Origin: Burkholderiales bacterium
GTDB lineage: Bacteria; Pseudomonadota; Gammaproteobacteria; Burkholderiales; Burkholderiaceae_C
Assembly: GCA_020354665.1 (NCBI GenBank)
Contig: CP070653.1
Span: forward strand, 1,246,620 to 1,279,982
DNA: 33,363 nucleotides
Reading direction: 5' to 3'
Below, piece after piece: positions 16,745-24,838 of this stretch. The notes beneath the pieces are model-generated. The model saw only the letters and a list, made by a program, of their open reading frames with translations, did no database searches and was not told the DNA's origin. The first letter of the stretch is position 1. Every line of letters begins with the position of its first letter. A program made the position numbers and the translations under genes.

Positions 16745-18042
16745 ACCTGACCAGCCCGTTCTCGATCTCGATCTCCACGATCGTCGTGTTCAGCATGCTC
16801 GGGCTGCCGATCGGGCACGCGATGATCGCCGGCTCGGTCCTCTACCTGTACGCCGCGGGCCTGGACATGGGCACCGCCGCCGAGCAACTGCTCAACGGCA
16901 TGTACACGAGCTTCCTGCTCCTCGCGATTCCCCTGTTCATCCTGGCTGCCGAGTTCATGAACGCGGGCAGCATCATGGACAGGCTGCTGAGTTTCTGCAA
17001 CGCCATCGTCGGCCGCTTCCGCGGCGGCCTGGCGCAGGTGAATGTGGTGCAGAGCATCATCTTTGCGAGCATGTCGGGCTCGGCCCTCGCAGACGCTGCC
17101 AGCTCGGGCAAGCTGATGCAGACGCTGATGACCAAGGACGGAAAGTACCCGCCCGCCTACGCGGCCGCGCTGACCACGGTGTCGTCGGTGATCGGGCCGA
17201 TCATGCCGCCGTCGATCCCGCTCGTGCTCTACGCGCTGGTCTCGGACACCTCGGTGGGCTACCTGTTCCTCGCCGGGGTCGTTCCGGGCCTGTTGTTGGG
17301 CATCGTCCAGATGGGGCTGATCGCCTTGACTGCAAAGCGGCGCAACTTCCCGGTCGAGGCGCCGGTGCCGTTGCGCGAGCTACCAGGCGTGACGTGGCGC
17401 GCCGTTCCCGCGCTGATGATGCCGGTGATTCTGCTCGGCTGCCTGTACAGCGGCGTCACCACGCCGACGGAGGCCGCCGCGGTTGCTGCCGCCTATGCGC
17501 TTCTGATCTCGGCGCTGCTGTATCGCAGCGTGCGCCCGACGGACGTGTACCACTCGCTGCGAACGAGCGCGCGCCTCACGGTATCGATCGGCATGCTGAT
17601 CGCTGGCGCGCTCGTCTTCAACTACGTGATCACGGCCGAAAACATCCCGAAGACGCTGAGCGCAATGCTCAAGGCCTACGAGATGACGCCACTCGCGTTT
17701 CTGCTCGCGGTCAACTTCCTGTTGCTGATCCTGGGCTGCTTCCTGGAGGGCACGACGATCATCCTCGTGATCCTGCCCGTGCTGCTGCCCACCGCGCAGT
17801 CGCTCGGCGTCGATCCGGTGCATTTCGGCGTGATGGCCGTGACCAACATCATGCTGGGGCTGGTGACTCCGCCCTATGGCCTGCTCTTGTTCATGATGAC
17901 CAAGATCGCCAACGTGCCGCTGCGCGAAATCGTGCGTGAATCGCTGCCGTTCCTGTACGTGATGTTCGGCGCGCTGGCGCTGATCACGCTGTTCCCCGGG
18001 ATCTCGCTGTTTCTGCCGCGGCTGCTCGGTTACGCCGGTTGA
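16741..18042 (+). CDS. dctM: TRAP transporter large permease DctM (first copy)
   Basis: A 433-residue polytopic permease forming the substrate channel of a sodium-driven TRAP importer. Landmarks: GLPIGHAMIAGSVLYLY in helix 1-2, the FMNAGSIMDRLL segment, ASMSGSALADAASSGKLM near residue 105, GPIMPPSIPLVLYAL near 155, TPTEAAAVAAAYALLI near 240, LEGTTIILVILPVLLPTAQ near 340 and GLVTPPYGLLLFMM near 378. Start is GTG inside the dctQ stop. Over its first 60 residues it is identical to the second DctM at 44 positions by eye, and both are exactly 433 residues. Confidence 0.94.
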   Translation: MNLTSPFSISISTIVVFSMLGLPIGHAMIAGSVLYLYAAGLDMGTAAEQLLNGMYTSFLLLAIPLFILAAEFMNAGSIMDRLLSFCNAIVGRFRGGLAQVNVVQSIIFASMSGSALADAASSGKLMQTLMTKDGKYPPAYAAALTTVSSVIGPIMPPSIPLVLYALVSDTSVGYLFLAGVVPGLLLGIVQMGLIALTAKRRNFPVEAPVPLRELPGVTWRAVPALMMPVILLGCLYSGVTTPTEAAAVAAAYALLISALLYRSVRPTDVYHSLRTSARLTVSIGMLIAGALVFNYVITAENIPKTLSAMLKAYEMTPLAFLLAVNFLLLILGCFLEGTTIILVILPVLLPTAQSLGVDPVHFGVMAVTNIMLGLVTPPYGLLLFMMTKIANVPLREIVRESLPFLYVMFGALALITLFPGISLFLPRLLGYAG

Positions 18043-18153
18043 TCTGGCGTCTTCCGTGTCGCGCGAGGGCCTCCGACGAGGCCAAGGCCTGGCCGCGAGG
18101 TCGCCTGCCGAAGATCCGGGCCGTAAAGTTAAAGTAAACGGGCCGATACGCTT

Positions 18154-18173
18154 CGGACCCCCAGGGTGGTCCG
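18154..18173 (+). repeat. Hairpin between the two dctQM pairs
   Basis: CGGACC pairs with GGTCCG around an 8-base loop. No T-run follows. The 180-base gap also holds an A-rich patch (18123-18139), but I see no -35/-10 pair. It may separate or stabilise the two permease messages. Confidence 0.3.
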
Positions 18174-18222
18174 GCCCCGGCCGCCAAGCCGAGCGGGCAC
18201 GCGTGCGCTTGAGGAACACGAC

Positions 18223-18738
18223 ATGGATTCATTGATTCGCACGGTGGCAGGCTGGGTGCAGCGTCGAGCCGAGAACGTGATTGCCGTCTTGCTCGGCATC
18301 ATGTTCACCGCCTTCGTCACCCAGATCGTCTTCCGCTACTTCCTGAACCTGCCGACCGGCTGGTCCACCGAGACCGTGGTCATCTGCTGGCTGTGGTTGG
18401 TGCTTCTGGGCACGGCCCTGGCCCTGAAGGAGAAGGACGAGATCCGCTTCGACATCCTCACCTCGGTGGCCGGGCCACGCGTTCGACGGGTGATGGCCTT
18501 GATCGTCTCGGTGGCCACCGTCGCGCTGTTCGGCCTGTCGCTGCCCGCTACATACAAGTACGTCGCGTTCATGAAGGTCGAGAAGTCCTCGTACCTCAAC
18601 ATCCGCCTCGACTGGCTGTACTCGATCTACGTGGTGTTCGTACTCGCGATCATCCTGCGCTACCTCTGGTTGCTGTGGGAAGGCCTGCGCGGTGAGCCGC
18701 CGAGCGAGCAGACGATGGACGAGGGCCGGGTGCGATGA
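18223..18738 (+). CDS. dctQ: TRAP transporter small permease DctQ (second copy)
   Basis: A 171-residue, four-helix DctQ protein. GAGGAA at 18211-18216 sets ATG 18223; the open frame back to 18166 has no family similarity. Landmarks match the first copy: TQIVFRYFLNLPTGWSTET, LGTALALKEKDEIRFDIL and YSIYVVFVLAIILRYLW. It overlaps the second dctM by four bases (ATGA). No second dctP precedes it, so it either shares the upstream DctP or uses an unlinked receptor. Confidence 0.92.
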   Translation: MDSLIRTVAGWVQRRAENVIAVLLGIMFTAFVTQIVFRYFLNLPTGWSTETVVICWLWLVLLGTALALKEKDEIRFDILTSVAGPRVRRVMALIVSVATVALFGLSLPATYKYVAFMKVEKSSYLNIRLDWLYSIYVVFVLAIILRYLWLLWEGLRGEPPSEQTMDEGRVR

Positions 18739-20036
18739 GCTTGCCGAGCCCGTTCACCCTTTCGCTGCTGACCATCGTCGTCTTGAGTCTGCTCGGTCTG
18801 CCGATCGGCCTGGCAATGGTCGGCGGGTCGGTGCTCTACCTGTTCGCAGCGGGGCTCGATGTCGGGACGGCGGCCGAACAGATCCTCAACGGCATGATGA
18901 CCAGCTACCTTCTGCTGGCCATTCCGCTGTTCATCCTCGCTGCCGAGTTCATGAACGCCGGCAGCATCATGGACAGGCTGGTGCGGTTCTGCAACGCACT
19001 GGTCGGACGGTTCCGGGGCGGCCTCGCGCTTGTCAACGTTGCGCAGAGCATCGTCTTCGCGAGCATGTCCGGCTCGGCGCTGGCCGATGCGGCCGGCGCC
19101 GGCAAGATCATGCAGAACCTGATGACGCGCGAGGGGAAGTACACGCGCGGGTTCGCCGCCGCGCTGACCGCGGTCTCGGCCACGATCGGCCCGATCCTGC
19201 CGCCGTCGATTCCCCTCGTCGTCTATTCGCTGGTGTCCGACGCATCGGTGGGGTACCTCTTCCTCGCGGGCGTAGTCCCCGGTCTACTGATCGGCGCCGT
19301 ACAGATGGCGCTGATCGTTGCCGTCGGCAAGCGGCGAAAGTTCCCCGTCGAAGCGAAAGTGCCGGTGAGCGAAATACCTCGAGTGACGAGGGAGGCGTTT
19401 CCGGCACTGCTGATGCCGATCATCCTGTTCACCTGCCTTTACAGCGGAATCACCACGCCCACCGAGGCGGCAGCCGTGGCCGCGGCCTACGCGTTGCTGA
19501 TCGCCGGCGGTCTCTATCGCAGCGTGAGTCCGAGCGGCATCTACCGCTCGCTCCTCGGCAGCGCTCGCACGAGCGTGTCGATCGGCATGCTGATCGCGGG
19601 CGCGATGGCCTACAACTACGTCATCACCGTCGAGAACATCCCCAAGACGGTGAGCGCGATCCTCACCGCCACGGATCTGTCGCAGACGGGCTTCCTGATG
19701 CTCGTCAACGTCATCCTGCTGGTGCTCGGTTGCCTGCTCGAGGGCACGACGATCATCCTGGTGATCCTGCCGGTCCTGCTGCCCACGGCCACCGCACTGG
19801 GCATCGACCCGGTGCATTTCGGGGTCATGGCCGTAACGAACATCATGTTCGGCCTGGTGACGCCGCCCTACGGCCTGCTGCTGTTCATGATGACCAAGGT
19901 CGCGAATGTCTCACTGCGGGAGATCACGCGCGAGGTGATGCCCTTCCTCGGCGTCATGTTCATCGCCCTGATGATCATCACCTATGTTCCCGACGCGGTG
20001 TTGTTCCTGCCGCGCTTGTTCGGCTATTCGGGCTGA
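18735..20036 (+). CDS. dctM: TRAP transporter large permease DctM (second copy)
   Basis: A 433-residue DctM channel protein with the same landmarks as the first copy: GLPIGLAMVGGSVLYLF, EFMNAGSIMDRL, SMSGSALADAAGAGKIM, GPILPPSIPLVVYSL, TPTEAAAVAAAYALLI, LEGTTIILVILPVLLPTA and LVTPPYGLLLFMM. Divergence from the first copy is spread along the protein and is mostly conservative, as expected for an old tandem duplication kept under selection, not a recent or decaying copy. It is the last plus-strand gene before a convergent minus-strand pair. Confidence 0.94.
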   Translation: MSLPSPFTLSLLTIVVLSLLGLPIGLAMVGGSVLYLFAAGLDVGTAAEQILNGMMTSYLLLAIPLFILAAEFMNAGSIMDRLVRFCNALVGRFRGGLALVNVAQSIVFASMSGSALADAAGAGKIMQNLMTREGKYTRGFAAALTAVSATIGPILPPSIPLVVYSLVSDASVGYLFLAGVVPGLLIGAVQMALIVAVGKRRKFPVEAKVPVSEIPRVTREAFPALLMPIILFTCLYSGITTPTEAAAVAAAYALLIAGGLYRSVSPSGIYRSLLGSARTSVSIGMLIAGAMAYNYVITVENIPKTVSAILTATDLSQTGFLMLVNVILLVLGCLLEGTTIILVILPVLLPTATALGIDPVHFGVMAVTNIMFGLVTPPYGLLLFMMTKVANVSLREITREVMPFLGVMFIALMIITYVPDAVLFLPRLFGYSG

Positions 20037-20056
20037 AGCGATCGTCGTGTCGGGGG

Positions 20057-20084
20057 CCGGCGCTTCGCGCGCAGCAGGCGCCGG
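20057..20084. terminator. Hairpin between convergent dctM and the alpha/beta-barrel gene
   Basis: CCGGCGC (20057-20063) pairs with GCGCCGG (20078-20084) around a 14-base loop. It lies in the 66-base gap between converging genes and could slow polymerase from both sides. No T-run, so intrinsic termination is uncertain. Confidence 0.4.
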
Positions 20085-20102
20085 TGGAGTTGGCTGCAGC
20101 GC

Positions 20103-20780
20103 CTAGGCACCGGGGGAGGTCAAGCTGTACGCCAGCCCGAACACGGCATGATCGACGGCCACGGCACCGTAGCCGCTCATGCGCTGTGCGCCGAGTTCGG
20201 CCTCGGCGAGCGACGCGACGGCGTCCACGTCGTACCCCGTCACCCACAGCGCCGAATGGATCGCGCTGTCGCGACCACGGATCGACTGCTCGTGCGTCAT
20301 GGGCGCTTGCAGAGCATTCTCGAGCCATCGCCAGGCCACCAGGCCGCGCCGGCCGGCCAGCGGTCGCAACGTGTCGACCAGCCGCTCGCGTAGTTGCTCC
20401 GTTCTTCCCAGCGCAGGCGCGAAGGTCACGACGAGGCACGCGGAACCGATGCCCTCGCCGTCACCACCCTTGATCTCGCACAGCGTCCTGCGCATCCCGA
20501 GGTAGTGCAGCATCATCTTCGCCGTCCACGGCGTCGGGTGGTCGAGGCGTTCGCGGTAGGCGGCGCTGTCCAGTACAGCGGGGCTGTCGACCTCGTAGAG
20601 GACGCAATAGCGCGGGCCGGTCGATGGTCGTGTCCAGCGCGTCCCGCGCAGGAATCCGGGAATGGCCAGCCGCTCGGGCATGTGCTCGTGCGTATGCCAG
20701 TCATCATGTTCGGCGACGGCGTCTTCGGCCACGTCGAACAGCAGCAGCATCGTTCCCCGTGCACGCGACAGCCTGCTCAT
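20103..20780 (-). CDS. Conserved protein, probable dimeric alpha/beta-barrel (EthD/antibiotic-monooxygenase-like) fold
   Basis: A 225-residue protein I cannot name. Residues 11-50 (LLLFDVAED, then DWHTHEHMPERLAIPGFLRG) resemble the His/Glu-rich start of ferredoxin-like dimeric alpha/beta-barrel proteins. A second half beginning ACLVVTFAPALGRTEQLRERLVD looks like a diverged repeat of the same strand-helix unit. Such proteins bind or transform small organic molecules or act as accessory subunits. ATG 20780 has GGAG eight bases upstream; GTG 20789 is an alternative. It follows the flavoprotein gene by 75 bases on the same strand and is probably co-transcribed, which suggests a shared substrate. 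Confidence 0.7.
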   Translation of the reverse strand: MSRLSRARGTMLLLFDVAEDAVAEHDDWHTHEHMPERLAIPGFLRGTRWTRPSTGPRYCVLYEVDSPAVLDSAAYRERLDHPTPWTAKMMLHYLGMRRTLCEIKGGDGEGIGSACLVVTFAPALGRTEQLRERLVDTLRPLAGRRGLVAWRWLENALQAPMTHEQSIRGRDSAIHSALWVTGYDVDAVASLAEAELGAQRMSGYGAVAVDHAVFGLAYSLTSPGA

Positions 20781-20855
20781 CTCTTGCACTCCGCTTGCGG
20801 CAGCGACCTGGGCGCAGGCACCACCGATGGCCTCGACACACGCACCGGCGCTGCT

Positions 20856-22790
20856 CTACAGCCGATGCGCCAGCGCCGCCGCGTCGTGGATTGCCTCGAG
20901 CGCCGTGCGCGGCTCGGCGCAGTCGCCGATGACGTGAACCTCCAGCGACGGTTGCCGTTCGTAGAGTTCATCCGCAACCCGGGTGACCGGGAGCAGCACG
21001 CGCGTCGGCACGACGAGGTCGACGGCCTCTTGCCAGCGCTCGCGATCATTCCAGAGCACGGCGCTGCGCTCGCCGAGCGCCTCGATCGTGGTGCCGAGAT
21101 GGATCGTGACCTTCGAATGCTCCGCCAGTGCGCCGATCTGGAAGCGGCGCGATCGCATGCCGATGTCGGTGACCAGCTCGCGCGAGGGTTCGACCAACAC
21201 GACCTCGATTCCTTTGTCGGCGAGCAGCCGCGCGACGGCCACCCCCCGAATGTCACCGCCGATGACGAGGGCGCGCCCGATGCTGGCACGCGGACGACGC
21301 AGGATCTCGTACGCATCGACGACGGGGCTGTCGAGAATCCCCGGAATCGCCGGCAAGCCGAGCCTCGAGCCCGTGGCGACGACCACGACGTCCGGCTGCC
21401 CGGCCAGCACATCGTCCGCCGTGGCCTCGACCCCGAGCTTGAGCGTGACACCGGCCCGCGCCACTGCGCTCGCGAGCCAGGGCAGGTGGCCAGCGAACTC
21501 CTCCCGGCCAGGCACATGGCGGCCGAGTTTCATCTGGCCTCCTGGCTCCTCGTCGCGCTCGAAGAGCGTCACCGCGTGACCGCGCAGCGCCAGGATGCGT
21601 GCGGCTTCCAGGCCTGCCGGACCACCGCCCACCACAGTGATGCGTTTCGGAGCCGCGGTACGCCGGATCGCGTACTCTCGCTCTCGACCGCTGGTGGTAT
21701 TGACCAGGCACACGATGGGCAGGCCGCGCGAGTGCATGTCGCTGCAGCCCTGGTTGCACGCGATGCAGGTGCAGATCTCATCGGTATGGCCGTCCCGCGC
21801 CTTGTTCGGGAACGCGGGGTCCGCATGCAGTGCGCGGCCCAGCGTGACAAAGTCCGAAGTGCCGGACGCGATCAGATGGTCGGCCACGCTGGGATCGGTG
21901 AGACGGCCGGAGACGCTGACGGGCACGTCGACGTGCCTTCGCACCTCGCGCGCGAGCGGCGCGAGCACGCCTTGCGGCATCTCCATCGGCTGCGTGATCC
22001 ACCAGTTCGTCTCGTACATGCCGGCCGACACGTCGATCAAGTCGACGCCGGCCGCCACCAGGTGCGGTGCGATTGCGCAGACGTCGGCGAGCGAAAGTCC
22101 GTTGTCCTGATGCTCGTCGCCGCTGATGCGGTACAGGATCGGTGGACCGCCGCCGATCGCCTGACGCACCGCCCTGACCACCTCGAGCGGGAAGCGCATG
22201 CGGCCCGCGAGGCTGCCGCCGTACTCGTCCTCGCGCTTGTTGCACCACGGCGAGAGGAACTGGCTCAGCAGGTAGCCGTGCGCACTGTGGATCCCCACGA
22301 AATCACAGCCCGCCTCGATCGCCCGGCGCGCCGCATCGGCGAACCGCTGCACGATCTCGGCGATCTCCCCACGATCAAGTGCGCGCGGGGCGAAGCCGCC
22401 TGCACCTGCGTACGGCACCACCGAGGGCGCACGACTCTGCAGTCCGCTGATCCACGGCTGGACGACACGCCCGCCGTAGTTGAGTTCCGGGCCAATGACG
22501 CCGCCGTGGCGGTGCACCGCGCGCACGAGCCGTGCGAAATCGGGGACGAGGTCGTCGTCGTGCAGACCCATCTGGTAGGTCCGCCCCTTGCCGCGCGGAT
22601 CAACGTACGTCGCTTCCGTGTAGAACAGACCGGCTCCACCGCGCGCGCGCGCCGCCATGTAGTCGATGTAGCGTTGGGTGACCCTGCCCTCGGCGGTGCA
22701 ATAGTTGCGCTCCATCGGCGAGCCGATGATGCGATTGCGGATCTCCAGCGTGCCGATTCGACCGGGCTGAAAGAGGTGGGGAAAACGCAT
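20856..22790 (-). CDS. FMN/FAD/4Fe-4S oxidoreductase, 2,4-dienoyl-CoA reductase (FadH)/old-yellow-enzyme type
   Basis: A 644-residue three-part flavoenzyme with the architecture of FadH, trimethylamine dehydrogenase and related enoate reductases. The N-terminal FMN TIM barrel (residues 1-340) begins LFQPGRIGTLEIRNRII and carries GIHSAHGYLLSQFLSP and EYGGS. The 4Fe-4S ligands are Cys342, Cys345, Cys349 and Cys361 (spacing 2-3-11), as in the family. The FAD/NAD(P)H part starts with ITVVGGGPAGLEAARI near residue 384, followed by VVVVATGS and a second dinucleotide loop RALVIGGDIRG. It passes electrons from NAD(P)H to an unsaturated or oxidised substrate not identifiable here. The gene diverges from the SDR gene. 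Confidence 0.9.
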   Translation of the reverse strand: MRFPHLFQPGRIGTLEIRNRIIGSPMERNYCTAEGRVTQRYIDYMAARARGGAGLFYTEATYVDPRGKGRTYQMGLHDDDLVPDFARLVRAVHRHGGVIGPELNYGGRVVQPWISGLQSRAPSVVPYAGAGGFAPRALDRGEIAEIVQRFADAARRAIEAGCDFVGIHSAHGYLLSQFLSPWCNKREDEYGGSLAGRMRFPLEVVRAVRQAIGGGPPILYRISGDEHQDNGLSLADVCAIAPHLVAAGVDLIDVSAGMYETNWWITQPMEMPQGVLAPLAREVRRHVDVPVSVSGRLTDPSVADHLIASGTSDFVTLGRALHADPAFPNKARDGHTDEICTCIACNQGCSDMHSRGLPIVCLVNTTSGREREYAIRRTAAPKRITVVGGGPAGLEAARILALRGHAVTLFERDEEPGGQMKLGRHVPGREEFAGHLPWLASAVARAGVTLKLGVEATADDVLAGQPDVVVVATGSRLGLPAIPGILDSPVVDAYEILRRPRASIGRALVIGGDIRGVAVARLLADKGIEVVLVEPSRELVTDIGMRSRRFQIGALAEHSKVTIHLGTTIEALGERSAVLWNDRERWQEAVDLVVPTRVLLPVTRVADELYERQPSLEVHVIGDCAEPRTALEAIHDAAALAHRL

Positions 22791-22848
22791 GGCCTGACTT
22801 GCGTGGTCGCGTCTGAGCTCGTGCCTCAGTGGACTATCTGCGCGCGTG

Positions 22849-22923
22849 CCGTGTCAAGCAAGCCGGTGACTGCTGAGCGCTCGGTGCATCGATGCCGCGA
22901 TGTTGCTGCCTCGATTGACACGG
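22849..22923. promoter_or_regulatory. Divergent TTGACACGG pair between the flavoprotein and SDR genes
   Basis: The nonamer TTGACACGG occurs at 22915-22923 on the plus strand and, inverted, at 22857-22849. Each points toward the gene on its own side and contains a perfect -35 hexamer. Neither has a good -10 at 17 bases (nearest on the minus strand is GATAGT after only 13), so they may be -35 elements with activator-dependent -10s or two regulator half-sites. Confidence 0.35.
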
Positions 22924-22939
22924 AGTGCCCTGTTGCGCT

Positions 22940-22957
22940 CCACTGGCATGCCAGCGG
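22940..22957. promoter_or_regulatory. Perfect 12-base palindrome in the SDR promoter region
   Basis: CTGGCATGCCAG (22943-22954) is a perfect palindrome, extended to 16 of 18 matching positions at 22940-22957. It sits 20-39 bases after the TTGACA at 22915, where a repressor would cover the -10/start region. No regulator gene for it is identified. Confidence 0.35.
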
Positions 22958-23045
22958 TCAGGTGCGCGATCGAGGCAGGTGCAGGCCCGCTGCTGGTGCC
23001 GAGCCGGCCGCCCGCTGACCCGCACCGGGGAACCGGAGTCCTGAT

Positions 23046-23867
23046 TTGAGCCAAGAAGCGAGTGGCCTCTTGCGTGCGCTGGTGACGGGCGCCACCGGCG
23101 GCATTGGACGCGCGACCTGCCTTGCATTGGCGGCATCCGCGCGTTCCCGGGGGCGGCGCCTCGTGATCGCCGTTGCCGCGTCGAAACCCGGTGCAGCGCT
23201 TGACGCGCTGTGCGCGGAGCTCACAGCACAAGGCGCCCAGCCCCATGCCGTCCACGGTGATCTTGGCGACGCCGGCGACTGCATGCGCGTCGCGGAGGAC
23301 GCGGTCCGATGCTGTGGTGGGCTGGACGTGCTGGTCTCGAATGCGGGCATTGTGTGCGCGTCGCCGCTGGCGACGCTCGACGTCGCGGAGTGGGATCGCG
23401 TCTTTGCGCTCGATGCGCGCGCGACCTGGCTGCTCGCGAGGACGGCGCGCGCCGCGCTCGTGCAGAGCCGGGGCGCGATCGTTGCGGTGGCTTCGGTGGC
23501 GGCTCTGTACCCGTTCCCGGGGCTGGGCGCGTATTCGCCGGCCAAGGCGGCGCTGGTGATGCTGTGTCGGCAGCTCGCACAGGAGTGGGCATCGGAGGGC
23601 ATCCGCGTGAACACGGTCTCTCCGGGCTTGATCCGCACGCCGCTGTCCGAACCCATCTACCGCGATGCCGAGTTGCTCAGGCGACGCGAAGCCGCGGTTC
23701 CACTCGGACGCATCGGCAGGCCCGACGATGTCGCTCAAGCGGTCGTGCACCTGCTGTCGCCCGAATCCAGTTACGTGACGGGCATCGACCTGCGGCTCGA
23801 CGGGGGGCTCGGCGATCGCGTGCTGGCCACGGTCCCTGGCAAGCCACCGGCGCGCGCGGTGCGCTGA
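23046..23867 (+). CDS. Short-chain dehydrogenase/reductase (SDR)
   Basis: A 273-residue classical SDR. The cofactor loop is VTGATGGIGRATC near residue 14, the NAG motif is VSNAGIV near 98, and the catalytic Ser and YxxxK are in VASVAALYPFPGLG and AYSPAKAAL near 160. INTVSPGLIRTPL-type (here VNTVSPGLIRTPLS) and VTGIDLRLDGG follow near the C-terminus. The start is a TTG, but GGAG at 23035-23038, seven bases upstream, and the absence of an earlier in-frame start support it. It probably oxidises or reduces an alcohol/ketone pair. The TIM-barrel gene begins 36 bases downstream, so they form an operon. A basic insertion near residue 35 replaces the acidic end of strand 2, which suggests NADP preference. 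Confidence 0.9.
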   Translation: MSQEASGLLRALVTGATGGIGRATCLALAASARSRGRRLVIAVAASKPGAALDALCAELTAQGAQPHAVHGDLGDAGDCMRVAEDAVRCCGGLDVLVSNAGIVCASPLATLDVAEWDRVFALDARATWLLARTARAALVQSRGAIVAVASVAALYPFPGLGAYSPAKAALVMLCRQLAQEWASEGIRVNTVSPGLIRTPLSEPIYRDAELLRRREAAVPLGRIGRPDDVAQAVVHLLSPESSYVTGIDLRLDGGLGDRVLATVPGKPPARAVR

Positions 23868-23903
23868 CGCCACGCCCACGGCCCGCCGCAGCAGCGCCAC
23901 CCC

Positions 23904-24779
23904 GTGCCCATCGTCTCGCTCGACCATCTCACGCTGTTTGAACTGACGCCGCCGCAGTTGGTAGAGGCCGCGGCGGTCTCGGGGTTCGGCCACGTCGGGC
24001 TCAGGCTCAATCCGGCGGCGCCGCCGGGGGAGCGGCAACATCCGATGCTCGGCGATTCACCGATGCGACGCGAAACCCTCGCGCGGATGCGTGACACCGG
24101 CGTGGCGGTCTTCGACTTCGGCGTGTTCAGGCTGAAGCAGGGCGTTGACTTGGCCGCGTTCGAGCCGGTGCTCGAATCCGCGGCCGTGCTCGGTGCGCGC
24201 GAAGCCGTCGTCAACGGCGACGAGCCCGATCCGCAGCGCCTCGCCGACCTGCTGCGCCGGCTCTGCGAACTCGGGCGCCGCTACGGCGTGCGGATGAATC
24301 TCGAACCGACGCCGTGGACGGGCATCCCGACGCTCGGCGCGGCGGTCGCGGTCATCGAGGCATGTGGCGACGTGGATGCGCGACTGATGGTCGACACGAT
24401 TCACGTCGACCGCTCGGGTGGCACGCTCGCTGACCTCGCGGCACTGCCCCGTGCGCTGATCGACTACGTCCAGGTGTGCGACGCGGTGGGGCCGCGGCCG
24501 CGCGATCTCGAGACGATGATCTATCAAGCGCGCAATGAGCGTGCGTACCCGGGTGAAGGCGATCTGGACTTGGTCGGCATGCTGTCGATGCTGCCGGCGG
24601 ATGTGCCGCTGAGCCTGGAGGCGCCGGTGAAGTCGCTGTCGGCCACGTTGGATCCGGTTCAGCGCGCGCGTCGCGCGCAGGAGCGCATGGCGTCGCTCGT
24701 CGCCGCGGTGGCGGCGCGCCGCAAGGCGTCAGCGATCAGCGGGGGGTCGCAGGGTGCGCGGTCCGACGGCCGCGGCTAG
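23904..24779 (+). CDS. Sugar phosphate isomerase/epimerase family TIM barrel (first of two)
   Basis: A 291-residue xylose-isomerase-like TIM barrel. The N-terminus SLDHLTLFELTPPQLVEAAA and GFGHVGLRL match the AP-endonuclease-2 superfamily. Putative metal ligands sit in MNLEPTPW (Glu), LMVDTIHVDRSG (Asp, His), VQVCDA and LSLEAPV (Glu). Family members include isomerases, epimerases, 2-keto-myo-inositol dehydratase and 3-dehydroshikimate dehydratase, so the reaction cannot be fixed. Start is GTG 36 bases after the SDR stop, without a strong ribosome-binding site. The last 30 residues are low-complexity. It differs substantially from the second such gene at 30499, so the two are not recent copies. 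Confidence 0.82.
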   Translation: MPIVSLDHLTLFELTPPQLVEAAAVSGFGHVGLRLNPAAPPGERQHPMLGDSPMRRETLARMRDTGVAVFDFGVFRLKQGVDLAAFEPVLESAAVLGAREAVVNGDEPDPQRLADLLRRLCELGRRYGVRMNLEPTPWTGIPTLGAAVAVIEACGDVDARLMVDTIHVDRSGGTLADLAALPRALIDYVQVCDAVGPRPRDLETMIYQARNERAYPGEGDLDLVGMLSMLPADVPLSLEAPVKSLSATLDPVQRARRAQERMASLVAAVAARRKASAISGGSQGARSDGRG

Positions 24780-24809
24780 TGCGCCGCCCGCCGACCAGGT
24801 CGGCTGATA

Positions 24810-24836
24810 CCGGACGTCCGGCGCCGGAGGGCGCCG
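24810..24836. terminator. Overlapping hairpins between convergent TIM-barrel and lyase genes
   Basis: CCGGACGTCCGG (24810-24821) is a perfect 12-base palindrome. Overlapping it, CGGCGCC (24819-24825) pairs with GGCGCCG (24830-24836) around loop GGAG, two bases after the lyase stop on the minus strand. The mutually exclusive stems suit a bidirectional terminator; no clear T-run follows. Confidence 0.45.
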
Positions 24837-24838
24837 AT

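Noticed and set aside
20394-23018. Open frame of 874 codons on the plus strand
   Set aside because: It runs antisense through the FadH-type flavoprotein gene, whose domains and cysteine spacing are unmistakable. Its translation is Arg/His/Gln-rich without motifs, the usual shadow of GC3-biased DNA.
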